Source: Catenulispora sp. EB89 (GTDB lineage: Bacteria > Actinomycetota > Actinomycetes > Streptomycetales > Catenulisporaceae). From it: a DNA stretch of 64,000 nucleotides. The notes beneath the pieces were generated by a model, which saw nothing but the letters and a program-made list of their open reading frames with translations, was not told the DNA's origin and did no database searches. Position numbers and translations under genes: made by a program. Location: positions 310,001-374,000 of the forward strand of contig NZ_JBGCCU010000002.1 of NCBI RefSeq assembly GCF_041261445.1, written 5' to 3'. This document shows positions 7,607-17,554 of the stretch, one piece after another; the stretch's first letter is position 1, and the number at the start of each line of letters is the position of its first letter.

Positions 7607-10600
7607 CTACATCGACGTGGCCCGCAGTATGGCGCTGATCGTGCGCATCGCGACCGACAGCGTCGCCAGGTCGTACGTCTCCGTCGCCATGATCTCCTCC
7701 AGCACGGTCCGCGAGCGCTCCACGGCGGCGCGGTCCTTGTCGAGCCAGGCCTCGTAGCGCTGCTCCGGGTTGTCGTCCTCGGCGCCGGAGGCCAGGAGGG
7801 CCGCGGTCAGGCCGGCGTGGGAGGCGTAGAGCTCGTCGCGGAGTGCGGCGCGGGCCATGGTCTGCCAGCGGTCGCGGCGCGGGAGGTCGACGATCTTCTG
7901 CTGGATGGTCGCGATGCCCATGCGGTCGGCCAGGTCGAAGTAGACGTCGGCGACGTCCAGGACCGGCTTGCCGGTGGCGCGGGCCGTCTCCACGATGTCC
8001 AGGGCGCCGAAGATGGACGACATGCCGGCCACCGCCGAGGCCAGCTCGCCGGGGACGCCGGCGATGATCAGGTCCTCGCGCTGCTCCTGGTAGCGAGTCA
8101 GGTGCGGGCCCTTGAGCAGCTTCGGCAGGTGGGCCGCGATGTCGCGGACGCCTTCGCGCAGCTGCTCGATCTGCGCCGGGATGTCCAGCGGGTGCCGGCG
8201 GTTCTGCAGGAACCAGCGGGACGCGCGCTGCGTGAGGCGGCGCACCTCCATCCGCATCGCGGTCTGCACCGCGGCCGAGACCTTGTTGTCCAGGTCCTCC
8301 ACGGCGGTCAGGTAGCCGCCCATGTCGAAGACCTCGTTGGCGGCGCTGTAGGCGCGGGCGATCTGGTCGGCCGCGGCCCCCGACTCCTCGCGCATGCGGA
8401 AGGCGAAGCTGATGCCGGCCGCGTTCACCAGGTCGTTCACCACCTGGGTGGTGATGATCTCGCGGCGCAGCGGGTGCGAGTCCATCAGGCCGCGGTAGGT
8501 CTCGCGCAGCGGCGTCGGGAAGTAGTTCGCCAGGCGCGTGACGTAGTACGGGTCGTCCGGGAGCGAGGAGGCGAACAGCTCGTCGGCCAGGACGATCTTC
8601 ACGTACGCCAGCAGCACCGACAGCTCCGGCTGGGTCAGGCCCCGGCCGGCGGCGCGGCGCTCGGCCAGCTGCTTGTCGTTCGGCAGGAACTCCAGCTCCC
8701 GGTCCAGCAGGCCGTCCTTGACCAGCCGGCGCATCAGCCGGCCGTGCGCCTCGATCAACTCCGGCGCCTGCCACTGGGCGTTGGCCAGCGCGATGTTCTG
8801 GTCGATGTTGTCGCGCAGGACCAGGCGCGCGACCTCGTCGGTCTGCTCGGCCAGCACCTTGTTGCGCTGCTTGACCGTCAGGTCGCCGGCGTGGACCGCC
8901 TGGTCCAGCAGGATCTTGATGTTCACCTCGTGGTCGGAGGTGTCCACCCCCGCGGAGTTGTCGATGGCATCGGTGTTGATCTTGCCGCCGACGTTGCCGG
9001 GGCCGCCGGAGGCCGCGTACTCGATCCGGCCCAGCTGGGTGAAGCCCAGGTTGCCGCCCTCGCCGACGACCCGGGCGCGCAGCTCGGCGCCGTTGATCCG
9101 GATCGCGTCGTTGGCCTTGTCGCCGACCTCGGCGTGGCTCTGCGAGGAGGCCTTGACGTAGGTCCCGATGCCGCCGTTCCAGAACAGGTCGACCGGCGCC
9201 TTCAGGATCGCGTTCAGCAGGTCGTTCGGCGCCATCCGCAGCACCGAGGACTCCAGCCCCAGCGCCTGGCGCACCTGCGCCGAGACCGGGATCGACTTCG
9301 CGCTGCGCGGGTACACGCCGCCGCCGGCGCTGATCTTGCCGGTGTCGTAGTCGGCCCAGGACGAGCGCGGCAGGTTGAACATCCGCTGCCGCTCGGCGAA
9401 GGAGGCCGCCGCGTCCGGATCCGGGTCCAGGAAGATGTGCCGGTGGTCGAAGGCCGCGACCAGCCGGATGTGCTCGGACAGCAGCATGCCGTTGCCGAAC
9501 ACGTCGCCGGACATGTCGCCGACGCCGACCGCGGTGAACTCCTCGCTCTGGGAGTCCACGCCGAGCTCGCGGAAGTGGCGCTTCACCGACTCCCACGCGC
9601 CGCGCGCGGTGATGCCCATGCCCTTGTGGTCGTAGCCGACCGAGCCGCCGGAGGCGAAGGCGTCGCCGAGCCAGAACCCGTAGTCGATGGCCAGGCCGTT
9701 GGCGATGTCGGAGAAGGTCGCGGTGCCCTTGTCCGCGGCCACCACCAGGTAGGTGTCGTCGCCGTCGTGGCGCACCACGCCGGCCGGCGGCACCACCTCG
9801 CCGGAGACCAGGTTGTCGGTGATGTCCAGCAGACCGCTGATGAAGGTCTTGTAGCTGGACACGCCCTCGGCCAGCCAGGCGTCGCGGTCCACCGACGGGT
9901 CCGGCAGGTTCTTGGCGTAGAACCCGCCCTTGGAGCCGACCGGCACGATCACCGAGTTCTTCACCATCTGCGCCTTGACCAGGCCCAGGATCTCGGTGCG
10001 GAAGTCCTCGCGGCGGTCGGACCAGCGCAGGCCGCCGCGCGCCACCTTGCCGAAGCGCAGGTGCACGCCCTCGACCTGCGGGGAGTAGACCCAGATCTCG
10101 AACTTGGGCAGCGGGGCCGGCAGGTCCGGGACCGCGTGCGGGTCCAGCTTGAAGGACACGTACGGCTTGGGCTCGCCGTCGGGGCCGGTCTGGAAGTAGT
10201 TCGTGCGCAGCGTGGCCTGGATGACCTTGAGCAGCGAACGCAGGATGCGGTCCTCGTCCAGGGACTGCACGTTGTCCAGCGCGCCCTCGATCTCCTCGAC
10301 GATGCTCTCCCACAGCTCCGGCGTCTCGTGCGAGTACGCCGGGGAGAACTTCGCCTCGAACAGCTTCACCAGCAGGCGGGCCACCCGGCGGTTGTTCGCG
10401 ACCACGTTCTCCACCAGCTCCTGGCTGGAGGTCATGCCGCCCTGGCGCAGGTACTTCACGTAGGCGCGCAGGATCACCACCTGCCGCCAGGTCAGACCGG
10501 CCAGCGGGACCAGGGTGTTGAAGCGGTCGTTCTCGGCCCGGCCGGTCCAGATGGCGGTGAACGCCTCCTGGAAACGCGTGCGCGCGGCCTCGTCCATGCC

Positions 10601-12577
10601 GTACTCGGCGATCGAGCCCGGGTCGCAGCGCAGCCCGAAGTCGTAGATGCGCGAGTCCGGCTGGTTCGGGGTGTCGATCTCCAGGTCGTACGGGAACTCG
10701 TCGACGACCTCGACGCCCATCCGCTGGAACACCGGCAGCACCTCGGCCAGCGAGACCGAGGAGCCGACGCGGTAGATCCGGAAGCGGCGGTCACCGGGAG
10801 CCGAGTCGACCTCCTCGTACAGCCGCACCGCGCTGCCCTCGCCGGAGGTCTTGAGCCCTTCCAGGACCTTGACGTCGGCGACGGCCATCTCGGGCCGCTC
10901 CTCGGCCTTGTACGACTCCGGCAGCGCCGCGCCGTAGGCCTCGCGCAGCTCCCGCGCCTGCGCCTCGCCGAAGTCGCCGAGCAGCGCGTCGGCGAAGTCG
11001 TCGTCCCAGGTGCGGGTGGCGGCGGACAGCTTGGCCTCGATGGCGTCGGCGTCCGCGTCGACCAGCGTGGTGCCGGGGGCGACGCGCACCACGAAGTGCA
11101 GACGGGTCAGCACCGACTCGGTGTTGCGCACCGTGTAGTCGATGACCGCGCCGTTCAGCTCGCGCATCAGGATGTCCTGCATGTGCAGCCGGGTCGAGGT
11201 GTCGTAGCGGTCGCGCGGCAGGTACACCAGCGCCGAATAGAACCGGCCGTAAGCCTCCTTGCGCAGGAACAGCCGCAGCCGGCGGCGCTCCTGCAGCTGC
11301 GAGACCGCGATCGAGATCTCGGCCAGCTCCGGGGTCGGGATCTGGAACAGCTCGTCGCGCGGGTAGGTCTCCAGGATCTGGAGCAGTTCCTTGCCGGAGA
11401 AGGAGTTCTGGTCGAACCCGGACTCGGCGATCACGGCGCGCACCTTGCGCTGCACGACCGGGATGCGCAGCACCGACTCGGTGTAGGCGGGGGCGGCGAA
11501 CAGGCCGAGGAAGCGGCGCTCGCCGACCACGTTGCCGTCGGCGTCGAACTTCTTCACGCCGACGTAGTCCAGGTAGGCCGGGCGGTGCACGGTGGACCGG
11601 GTGTTGGCCTTGGTCAGCACCAGCAGCCGGGGCTCGCGGGCCTTGGCCCGGGCGTCCGGGCCGAGCTTGGAGAAGCTCTGCGACATCGGCTGGTCGGCGC
11701 GCAGGATGCCCAGGCCGGTGCCGGGGACGGCGCGCAGGGTCTCCTCGCCGCTGTCGTCCGTCGTCAGGTCGTACTCCCGGTAGCCCAGGAACGCGAAGTG
11801 GTCCTCGGCCAGCCAGCGCAGCAGGTCCGAGGCGTCGGACAGCTCCTCGGTGCGCACCGGCGGCTTCTGCTGGTCCGAGGCCGGGTGCAGGTCCTCGGCC
11901 AGGGACAGCGCGGTGGCCCGCATCTTCGGCCAGTCCTCGACCGCCTCGCGCACGTCGCGCAGCACCCGCTGCAGGTCGGCCTCGATCTCGGAGTACCGCG
12001 TGCCGTCGGCGTCCTCGCGCGGGGACAGCCGGTCGATCTCGATGTGGATCCAGGACTCGACGGTCACGTCCGGACCGGACTTGTCCTGGTCCGGGGCCAG
12101 GATCTCCAGCAGGTCGCCGGCCAGGTCGCGGCGGACGTGCATGACCGGGTGGATGATCACGTGGATCCCGCGGTCCTGCCGGGAGAGCTCGGAGGTCACC
12201 GAGTCCACCAGGAACGGCATGTCGTCGGTGATGATCTCGACCACGGTGTGGCCGCTGGACCAGCCGGTGGTCTCCACGGTCGGGGTGTGCGCCCGCACCT
12301 TCGCCGTGCCCTGCGGCCGGGACGCGGCCAGCGCCGCGTGCGACAGCGCCGCCGAGCGGATGTCCTTGGCCGCGGTGCCGATCAGGTCCTCGGGGGCCGC
12401 GTGGCGGTAGTACTCGTCGAGGTAGGCCTCCATGGCGCCGTCGCCGCGAGCCGGCATGAGGACCGCCGCGGAGGCGCCGCCCCCGGCGTCGGTGGCGGGT
12501 TTGGCCGCCTGGCTCAACAGGTCGGCCTTCGCCTGATCCAGCTTGCCCAGTTTCGCACCCGTATACGTGCTCTGCAT
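7607..12577 (-). CDS. gdh: NAD-specific glutamate dehydrogenase, large (180-kDa) class
   Basis: A 1,656-residue protein that oxidatively deaminates glutamate to 2-oxoglutarate with NAD+, feeding carbon from amino acids into the TCA cycle. The length and domain plan match the large GDH class: a ~750-residue N-terminal regulatory region with ACT-like segments, the catalytic block around residues 840-900 (GGLRWSDRREDFRTE, then VPVGSKGGFYAK with the catalytic lysine), the Rossmann region (VVGEGGNLGFTQ), and a long helical C-terminus. ATG 12577 was chosen since the frame contains no better start. It is monocistronic, with a strong hairpin downstream. The opposite strand is also open for 1,599 codons, which is a codon-bias artefact. 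It lies near tryptophan dioxygenase, another amino-acid catabolic gene. Confidence 0.97.
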   Translation of the reverse strand: MQSTYTGAKLGKLDQAKADLLSQAAKPATDAGGGASAAVLMPARGDGAMEAYLDEYYRHAAPEDLIGTAAKDIRSAALSHAALAASRPQGTAKVRAHTPTVETTGWSSGHTVVEIITDDMPFLVDSVTSELSRQDRGIHVIIHPVMHVRRDLAGDLLEILAPDQDKSGPDVTVESWIHIEIDRLSPREDADGTRYSEIEADLQRVLRDVREAVEDWPKMRATALSLAEDLHPASDQQKPPVRTEELSDASDLLRWLAEDHFAFLGYREYDLTTDDSGEETLRAVPGTGLGILRADQPMSQSFSKLGPDARAKAREPRLLVLTKANTRSTVHRPAYLDYVGVKKFDADGNVVGERRFLGLFAAPAYTESVLRIPVVQRKVRAVIAESGFDQNSFSGKELLQILETYPRDELFQIPTPELAEISIAVSQLQERRRLRLFLRKEAYGRFYSALVYLPRDRYDTSTRLHMQDILMRELNGAVIDYTVRNTESVLTRLHFVVRVAPGTTLVDADADAIEAKLSAATRTWDDDFADALLGDFGEAQARELREAYGAALPESYKAEERPEMAVADVKVLEGLKTSGEGSAVRLYEEVDSAPGDRRFRIYRVGSSVSLAEVLPVFQRMGVEVVDEFPYDLEIDTPNQPDSRIYDFGLRCDPGSIAEYGMDEAARTRFQEAFTAIWTGRAENDRFNTLVPLAGLTWRQVVILRAYVKYLRQGGMTSSQELVENVVANNRRVARLLVKLFEAKFSPAYSHETPELWESIVEEIEGALDNVQSLDEDRILRSLLKVIQATLRTNYFQTGPDGEPKPYVSFKLDPHAVPDLPAPLPKFEIWVYSPQVEGVHLRFGKVARGGLRWSDRREDFRTEILGLVKAQMVKNSVIVPVGSKGGFYAKNLPDPSVDRDAWLAEGVSSYKTFISGLLDITDNLVSGEVVPPAGVVRHDGDDTYLVVAADKGTATFSDIANGLAIDYGFWLGDAFASGGSVGYDHKGMGITARGAWESVKRHFRELGVDSQSEEFTAVGVGDMSGDVFGNGMLLSEHIRLVAAFDHRHIFLDPDPDAAASFAERQRMFNLPRSSWADYDTGKISAGGGVYPRSAKSIPVSAQVRQALGLESSVLRMAPNDLLNAILKAPVDLFWNGGIGTYVKASSQSHAEVGDKANDAIRINGAELRARVVGEGGNLGFTQLGRIEYAASGGPGNVGGKINTDAIDNSAGVDTSDHEVNIKILLDQAVHAGDLTVKQRNKVLAEQTDEVARLVLRDNIDQNIALANAQWQAPELIEAHGRLMRRLVKDGLLDRELEFLPNDKQLAERRAAGRGLTQPELSVLLAYVKIVLADELFASSLPDDPYYVTRLANYFPTPLRETYRGLMDSHPLRREIITTQVVNDLVNAAGISFAFRMREESGAAADQIARAYSAANEVFDMGGYLTAVEDLDNKVSAAVQTAMRMEVRRLTQRASRWFLQNRRHPLDIPAQIEQLREGVRDIAAHLPKLLKGPHLTRYQEQREDLIIAGVPGELASAVAGMSSIFGALDIVETARATGKPVLDVADVYFDLADRMGIATIQQKIVDLPRRDRWQTMARAALRDELYASHAGLTAALLASGAEDDNPEQRYEAWLDKDRAAVERSRTVLEEIMATETYDLATLSVAMRTISAILRATSM

Positions 12578-12731
12578 GGCCGTGTGAACTCTATTCTGTC
12601 GCGCGCCTTTGCGTGACTAAGTGGTTTCCGAGGGGACTCGCGGTACTACGTGTGAATTTGTCGGGCTGAACCGGCGCGCGAGTGGTCACACACAGAGTGA
12701 CGACAGACACGCCGAAAGGTCACGTCACCGT

Positions 12732-13592
12732 CTAAAGGAAACTTCTGAGCTCCCACAGGAGCGGGAAGTAGTGCAGGCCCAGACGGGAGCGGAGGTAGGG
12801 GGCGCCGGTCGAGCCGCCGGTGCCGGACTTGGTGCCGATCTGGCGCTCGACCATGGTCACGTGCCGGGCCCGCCACAGCGCGGCGGCCTCGTCGTGGTCC
12901 AGCAGCGCTTCGGACAGCTCCCACAGCTCGCCGTACCCGTCGCGGTCGCGGGCCACCTTGACCAGCGAGTCGCGCAGTTCGTCCTCCGAGGAGGCAGGCA
13001 GACCCGTGGCGGCGACGGCGTGCACGAAGCCGTCCCACAGGCTCGGCGCCTCCAGCCGGGCGGCCAGCCGCTTCTGCTCGGCCTCGGTCAACCCGCGGAA
13101 GCGCTTGAGGTAGGTCGGGTCCTTGGCGCCGGAGGCGAACTCCAGCTCGCGGAACTGCGCGGACTGGAAGCCGGAGGCCGGGGACAGCAGCTCGCGGAAG
13201 ACCAGGAAGTCCTGCGGGGTCATGGTCTCCAGGACCGCGATCTGCTGGATCAGCACGTCCTCGATGGTCGCGACGCGCTTGAGGAGATGTTTGGCCCACC
13301 ACAGCCGGCCGCCGAACATCGCCTCCGTGGCGGCGTCGACTTCGTGCAGGAGCTGTTTGAACCACAGCTCGTACACCTGGTGGATGGTGATGAACAGGAG
13401 TTCGTCGTGTGCCGGCGGATCCGACTCCAGGACTTGGGCGGACAGCAGCTGCTCCAGCCGGAGGTACGAGCCGTAGGTCAGCTTCGCCCCCTCCTCGCCG
13501 AAGTGGTGGCTGGTGACCGTCTCGTCACCGAAATCGGAGGATGCGCCCACAGGACAGCCGACGACGCTGTCGGCTGACGGTTCTTTCGTCAC
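12732..13592 (-). CDS. kynA: Tryptophan 2,3-dioxygenase
   Basis: A heme enzyme that opens the indole ring of L-tryptophan to N-formylkynurenine, the first step of the kynurenine pathway. Family blocks are all present in a 286-residue protein: LTYGSYLRLEQLLSAQ, FITIHQVYELWFKQLLHE, SGFQSAQFRELEF, and the C-terminal RHVTMVERQIGTKSGTGGSTG block holding the proximal heme histidine. GTG 13592 gives the usual length; the frame is open further upstream, but that part has no family resemblance. Kynurenine formamidase and kynureninase are not adjacent, so the pathway is either split or supplies kynurenine elsewhere. The gap to gdh is 154 bp with no obvious hairpin. Confidence 0.95.
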   Translation of the reverse strand: MTKEPSADSVVGCPVGASSDFGDETVTSHHFGEEGAKLTYGSYLRLEQLLSAQVLESDPPAHDELLFITIHQVYELWFKQLLHEVDAATEAMFGGRLWWAKHLLKRVATIEDVLIQQIAVLETMTPQDFLVFRELLSPASGFQSAQFRELEFASGAKDPTYLKRFRGLTEAEQKRLAARLEAPSLWDGFVHAVAATGLPASSEDELRDSLVKVARDRDGYGELWELSEALLDHDEAAALWRARHVTMVERQIGTKSGTGGSTGAPYLRSRLGLHYFPLLWELRSFL

Positions 13593-13852
13593 GCCTGCCA
13601 GGCTACCGCCGCGCGGGTGGGGCTCACGGCCGGTTTGAGATGACAGAAAGGCAGCTGTTCGGCAATCTGCTGTACACCTTGGCCAGACCTGCCGGGTCTC
13701 CACACCAAAGCGGCGGGACTTGCCACCCGGCGGCGGTTCGGCCCGATGGTGTCAAGTCCGGGGAAGTCCGGACGGCCGGGAGAATCCGGACCACGCGGAA
13801 GCCCGGACGGCGACGCAGCGCGGCGCGGCCCCGCCGAAGCGAAGCCGCGCCA

Positions 13853-13922
13853 CCCCCCGATCCCCGTGTCCCCCCGATCCCCCGATCCCCGTGCCCCCCG
13901 ATCCCCCGATCCCCGTTCCCCC
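13853..13922 (-). repeat. Nine-run G tract with potential G-quadruplex, downstream of the FtsX gene
   Basis: On the plus strand there are nine runs of 4-6 C separated by GAT, GTG, GTT or GTGT. On the minus strand this reads as nine G4-G6 runs with 3-4-nt loops, which meets the usual G-quadruplex pattern several times over. It begins 21 bp after the stop of the minus-strand ABC permease, so the G-rich strand is the transcribed RNA sense. The rest of the 350-bp gap (13593-13943) holds repeated CCGGA-type words and no recognisable gene. Confidence 0.85.
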
Positions 13923-13943
13923 GGCTGCGAGCGGTACGAGGCG

Positions 13944-16517
13944 TCAGCCGTCGGCCGCGATCGCCCGCAGCACGTTCATCCGCGACGCGCGGAGCGCCGG
14001 GGCCAGGGCGGCCAGCAGACCGACCACCGCGGCTCCCAGGAACACCGCCACGATGGTGCCGACCGGGATCGCCAGGGTGCTGATGCCGATCCCGGACAGC
14101 ACCCGCTGGGCGGCCACGCCCCAGGCCAGTCCCAGGCCGACGCCCAGAGTCGCGCCGAACAGCGCTATCACCACCGACTCCAGGCGGATCATGCGGCGGG
14201 TCTTGCGGCGGCCCATGCCGATCGCCCGGATCAGGCCGATCTCGCGGGTGCGCTCCACCACCGACAGCGCCAGGGTGTTGACCACGCCCAGGATCGCGAC
14301 CACGATCGCCAGCCCGAGCAGCCCGTAGACCATGTTCAGCACGCCGCCGACCTGGTCGTGGATCAGCTGCTTGTAGTCGGTCTGGCTCTTCACCGTCACC
14401 TGCGGGAAGGGCGCCAGGTCGGCCTTGAGCGCCGCGTAGGCCGCGTCCTGCCGGCCCTTGTCGGCCTTGGCGAACAGCAGCTCGGAGGCCGGCTGCGCGG
14501 CCGCCGGCAGCGACTTGCCCAGCGTGTCCAGCGAGACGTAGCCGTCGCCGTGGTTGAACACCGTCTTGTCGCTCAGGATGGCCAGGACCGGCAGCTTGAG
14601 CGGCGTGCCGCCGTGGAAGGCGACGGTCAGGACCGAGCCGACGGTCGCGTTCCGGGTCTTGGCCTCGGCCGCCGGGATCGCGATGCCCTCCTTGGTGAAC
14701 ACGTCGGACAGCGAGCCGGCGGTGGTGGCCGCGTCGAAGTCCTGGGTCAGGGTCGGCGAGGAGGCCGAGATCACGATCGTGCCGCCGGCCTTGCCGTCGC
14801 CGGCGGCGTCCGACACCGCGGCGTTCACGAACTTGTTCTCGGTGACGTGCGCCAGCCCGGGCGTCGCCTGGGCCTTGGCCAGCACCTCCGGGGTGATCTC
14901 CAGACCGCCGTTGGTGGTGATGATGTAGTCCGCGCCGACGCTCTTGTCCATCTCCGAGGTCGCCGAGGTGACCAGCGAGGAGCCGACCACGGCCATCCCG
15001 GACACCAGCGACAGCCCGATCATCAGGGCCGCGGCGGTGGCGCCGGTCCGGCGCGGGTTCCGCAGGGCGTTGCGCTGCGCCATGGTGCCGACCGAGCCGT
15101 AGGCCGCCGGCATCCAGACCCCGAGTACCCGGATCACCACGCCGGCCAGCAGCGGGCCGAGCAGGATCGCGCCGATCAGGGTGACCAGCACCCCCAGGCC
15201 CAGCAGCAGTCCCCCGGTCGCGGTGGCGCCGTTGACCGCGCCGCCGACCAGGGCCGCCGCGCCGCCGCCGGCGATCGCCAGACCGATGCCGTTGCGCAGC
15301 CAGGAGGCCCGGCGGTCGCCCGGGGTGCCGGCCTCGCGCAGCGCCGCCATCGGCGTGACGCGGGCCGCGCGGCGGGCCGGGATCCAGGCCGCGAGCAGGG
15401 TGACCAGCACGCCGACCGCGTAGCCGGCGATCACCGAGGTGGCCGTCACCGACATGTCCGAGGCCTGCAGGTTCATGCCGACGCCGTTCATGATGGCGAT
15501 CAGGCCGTAGGCCAGGCCCGCGCCGGCGGCGATGCCGACGGTGGCGCCGATGACGCCCAGCATCAGCGCCTCGAGGCGGACCGAGCGGTTGATCTGCCGG
15601 CGGCTGGCGCCGAGGGCCCGCAGCAGGCCCAGCTCCCGGGTGCGCTGTGCGACGAGCATCTGGAAGGTGTTGATGATCAGGAACGCGCCGACCATCAGCG
15701 AGATCCCGGCGAAGCCGAGCATCACGTACTTCATGAAGCCGATGAAGCCCACGCTGTTGCGGCCGTCGGCCTCCTGCTCGGCCCTGGTCTTCACGTCGTA
15801 GCCGGCGCCGAGCTTGGCCGACACCTCGGCCTTGAGCACGTCGTCGGAGGTGCCGGGCTTGGCGTCCAGGTCGACCCCGGTGAACGCGCCGGTCCTGCCC
15901 AGCAGCTTGGTCTGCGCGGTGTTCGTGTCGAAGTAGAACAGCGTCTCGCCGGGGTTGGTGGTCCGGAAGGTCGCGATGCCGCTGACCGTGACCTGGAAGG
16001 TCCCGGCGTCGGTGCCGGTCACGATGCGCAGCGGCGAGCCGAGCGTCAGGTGCTTCTTGGCGGCGGTGTCGGCGTCGACCACCACGTCGGTGGGACCGGC
16101 CGGCGGCCGGCCTGCCGTCAGGTTCACCGCCGGGTGCGGCGTGACGTACCAGTTGGCCCCGATGGTCGGGCCGCCGGAGGAGTTGGAGATGGCCTTGTCG
16201 TCCGCGCCGACCACGGCCAGCCGGTCGGTGGTGATGTCGCCGTAGACGGCCTGCACGCCGGGCAGCGCCTTGACGGTGTCGAGCACCGAGGTGGAGACGG
16301 TCTGCTCCGGAGCGCCGGGCAGCGCGTCCTTGTCGGCCTTGGCCGAGACCGCGACGTCCGAGGCGGTGGTCGCGAACAGCCGGTCGAAGGTGGTGGTGAT
16401 GGTCGAGGTGAACATCAGGGTGCCGGTGACGAACGCCACGCTCAGCACGACGGCGATCAAGGACAGCGAGAGCCGGCCCTTGTGCGCGAAGAAATTACGG
16501 CGCGATGCCTTCCACAT
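13944..16517 (-). CDS. ABC transporter permease, MacB/FtsX type with two FtsX cores
   Basis: An 857-residue inner-membrane permease. It begins with a basic segment and one transmembrane helix (residues ~17-40, LSLSLIAVVLSVAFVTGTLMF), followed by a large extracytoplasmic MacB-like domain. A first FtsX domain has about three helices, with the cytoplasmic TRELGLLRALGASRRQI coupling motif. A single helical hairpin, a second extracytoplasmic domain and a second FtsX domain (TREIGLIRAIGMGRRKTRRMI) follow. The duplicated FtsX arrangement is typical of actinobacterial single-permease exporters. It follows its ATPase gene with a 22-bp gap. The cargo is unknown; lipoprotein or peptide release is possible by family analogy. 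Confidence 0.93.
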   Translation of the reverse strand: MWKASRRNFFAHKGRLSLSLIAVVLSVAFVTGTLMFTSTITTTFDRLFATTASDVAVSAKADKDALPGAPEQTVSTSVLDTVKALPGVQAVYGDITTDRLAVVGADDKAISNSSGGPTIGANWYVTPHPAVNLTAGRPPAGPTDVVVDADTAAKKHLTLGSPLRIVTGTDAGTFQVTVSGIATFRTTNPGETLFYFDTNTAQTKLLGRTGAFTGVDLDAKPGTSDDVLKAEVSAKLGAGYDVKTRAEQEADGRNSVGFIGFMKYVMLGFAGISLMVGAFLIINTFQMLVAQRTRELGLLRALGASRRQINRSVRLEALMLGVIGATVGIAAGAGLAYGLIAIMNGVGMNLQASDMSVTATSVIAGYAVGVLVTLLAAWIPARRAARVTPMAALREAGTPGDRRASWLRNGIGLAIAGGGAAALVGGAVNGATATGGLLLGLGVLVTLIGAILLGPLLAGVVIRVLGVWMPAAYGSVGTMAQRNALRNPRRTGATAAALMIGLSLVSGMAVVGSSLVTSATSEMDKSVGADYIITTNGGLEITPEVLAKAQATPGLAHVTENKFVNAAVSDAAGDGKAGGTIVISASSPTLTQDFDAATTAGSLSDVFTKEGIAIPAAEAKTRNATVGSVLTVAFHGGTPLKLPVLAILSDKTVFNHGDGYVSLDTLGKSLPAAAQPASELLFAKADKGRQDAAYAALKADLAPFPQVTVKSQTDYKQLIHDQVGGVLNMVYGLLGLAIVVAILGVVNTLALSVVERTREIGLIRAIGMGRRKTRRMIRLESVVIALFGATLGVGLGLAWGVAAQRVLSGIGISTLAIPVGTIVAVFLGAAVVGLLAALAPALRASRMNVLRAIAADG

Positions 16518-16539
16518 GATCGATACCCCCCGGCCCGGC

Positions 16540-17373
16540 TCAGCGCTGACCGGCGGCGTCGCCGCGCAGGTTCTGGTCGTGCGCAGCGTGGCCGTGGCTG
16601 TCGAACTGCCGCATCCGGTCCAGGACCTTGTCGGCGGTCGGCGCGGCCATGTCGTCGACGATCCGGCCGTCGGCCAGGAACAGCACGCGGTCGGCGTAGG
16701 CGGCGGCGGACGGGTCGTGGGTGACCATCACGAAGGTCTGGCCCAGCTCGTCGACCGAGCGGCGCAGGAAGCCGAGGACCTCGGCGCCGCTGCGGGAGTC
16801 CAGGTTGCCGGTCGGCTCGTCGCCGAAGATGATCTCCGGCTGGCCGGCCAGGGCGCGGGCCACGGCCACCCGCTGCTGCTGACCGCCGGACAGCTCACTG
16901 GGGCGGTGCTTGAGCCGGTCGGCGAGCCCGACGGTGCCGATCACCCGGTCCAGCCAGGCCTTGTTCGGCTTGCGGCCGGCGATGTCCATCGGCAGCGTGA
17001 TGTTCTCCGCCGCGTTCAGCGTCGGCAGCAGGTTGAACGACTGGAAGATGAACCCGATCCGGTCCCGGCGCAGGTTCGTCAGCTCCTTGTCCTTCATCGC
17101 GGTGAGCTCGCTGGCCACGCCGTCCCGGCCGTAGATCCAGATCTTGCCCGAGCTGACCGCGTCCAGGCCGGCCAGGCAGTGCATGAGCGTGGACTTGCCG
17201 GAGCCGGAGGGCCCCATGATCGCGGTGAACCGGCCCCGCTCGATGTCGACGTCGACCTGGTCCAGGGCGGTGACCGCGGTCTCTCCCTGGCCGTAGCGCT
17301 TGGACACGGCCTGGGCTCGGGCGGCGGTGCCGACGGTGCGGTGGGTGACCGCGGCCTGTGCTGCCGTTGTCAT
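16540..17373 (-). CDS. ABC transporter ATP-binding protein (LolD/MacB class)
   Basis: A 277-residue nucleotide-binding subunit. It has Walker A GPSGSGKST, a Q-loop in FIFQSFNLLPTLNA, the signature LSGGQQQRVAVARAL, Walker B EIIFGDEPTGNLD, and the H-loop VMVTHDPSAAAYADR. The GNLDSRSG form after Walker B is characteristic of LolD/MacB exporters. It has a ~25-residue N-terminal extension and a ~40-residue C-terminal tail beyond the core. It is first in a two-gene operon with the FtsX-type permease. Upstream lies the divergent regulatory region of the FAD oxidoreductase gene. Confidence 0.95.
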   Translation of the reverse strand: MTTAAQAAVTHRTVGTAARAQAVSKRYGQGETAVTALDQVDVDIERGRFTAIMGPSGSGKSTLMHCLAGLDAVSSGKIWIYGRDGVASELTAMKDKELTNLRRDRIGFIFQSFNLLPTLNAAENITLPMDIAGRKPNKAWLDRVIGTVGLADRLKHRPSELSGGQQQRVAVARALAGQPEIIFGDEPTGNLDSRSGAEVLGFLRRSVDELGQTFVMVTHDPSAAAYADRVLFLADGRIVDDMAAPTADKVLDRMRQFDSHGHAAHDQNLRGDAAGQR

Positions 17374-17554
17374 GATCTTCCCCTCAGGTGGCTTTCAGCG
17401 GTGCTGGGTCGGTGTCGATCGACGTCACTAAGGCTGCCAGCCGCCCCCGGGGCGTCGCCACGGAGCCAACAGGTGTCCGGCGGTAGGGCTAACCCCACCG
17501 CTGCGCTACCGGCCTGCTCTTAGGGTACGGAAGCCCGCACTGGCCAGACGCTTG

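Noticed and set aside
7817-12616. A 1,599-codon open frame on the plus strand opposite the NAD-glutamate dehydrogenase gene
   Set aside because: It lies entirely antisense to a confidently identified gene; the translation is Arg/Val/Gln-rich low complexity with no motifs, as expected from high-GC codon bias.
13746-16724. A 992-codon plus-strand open frame across the FtsX gene
   Set aside because: It is antisense to the ABC permease, extremely rich in Arg, Gly, Gln and Asp, without any domain, so it is a composition artefact.
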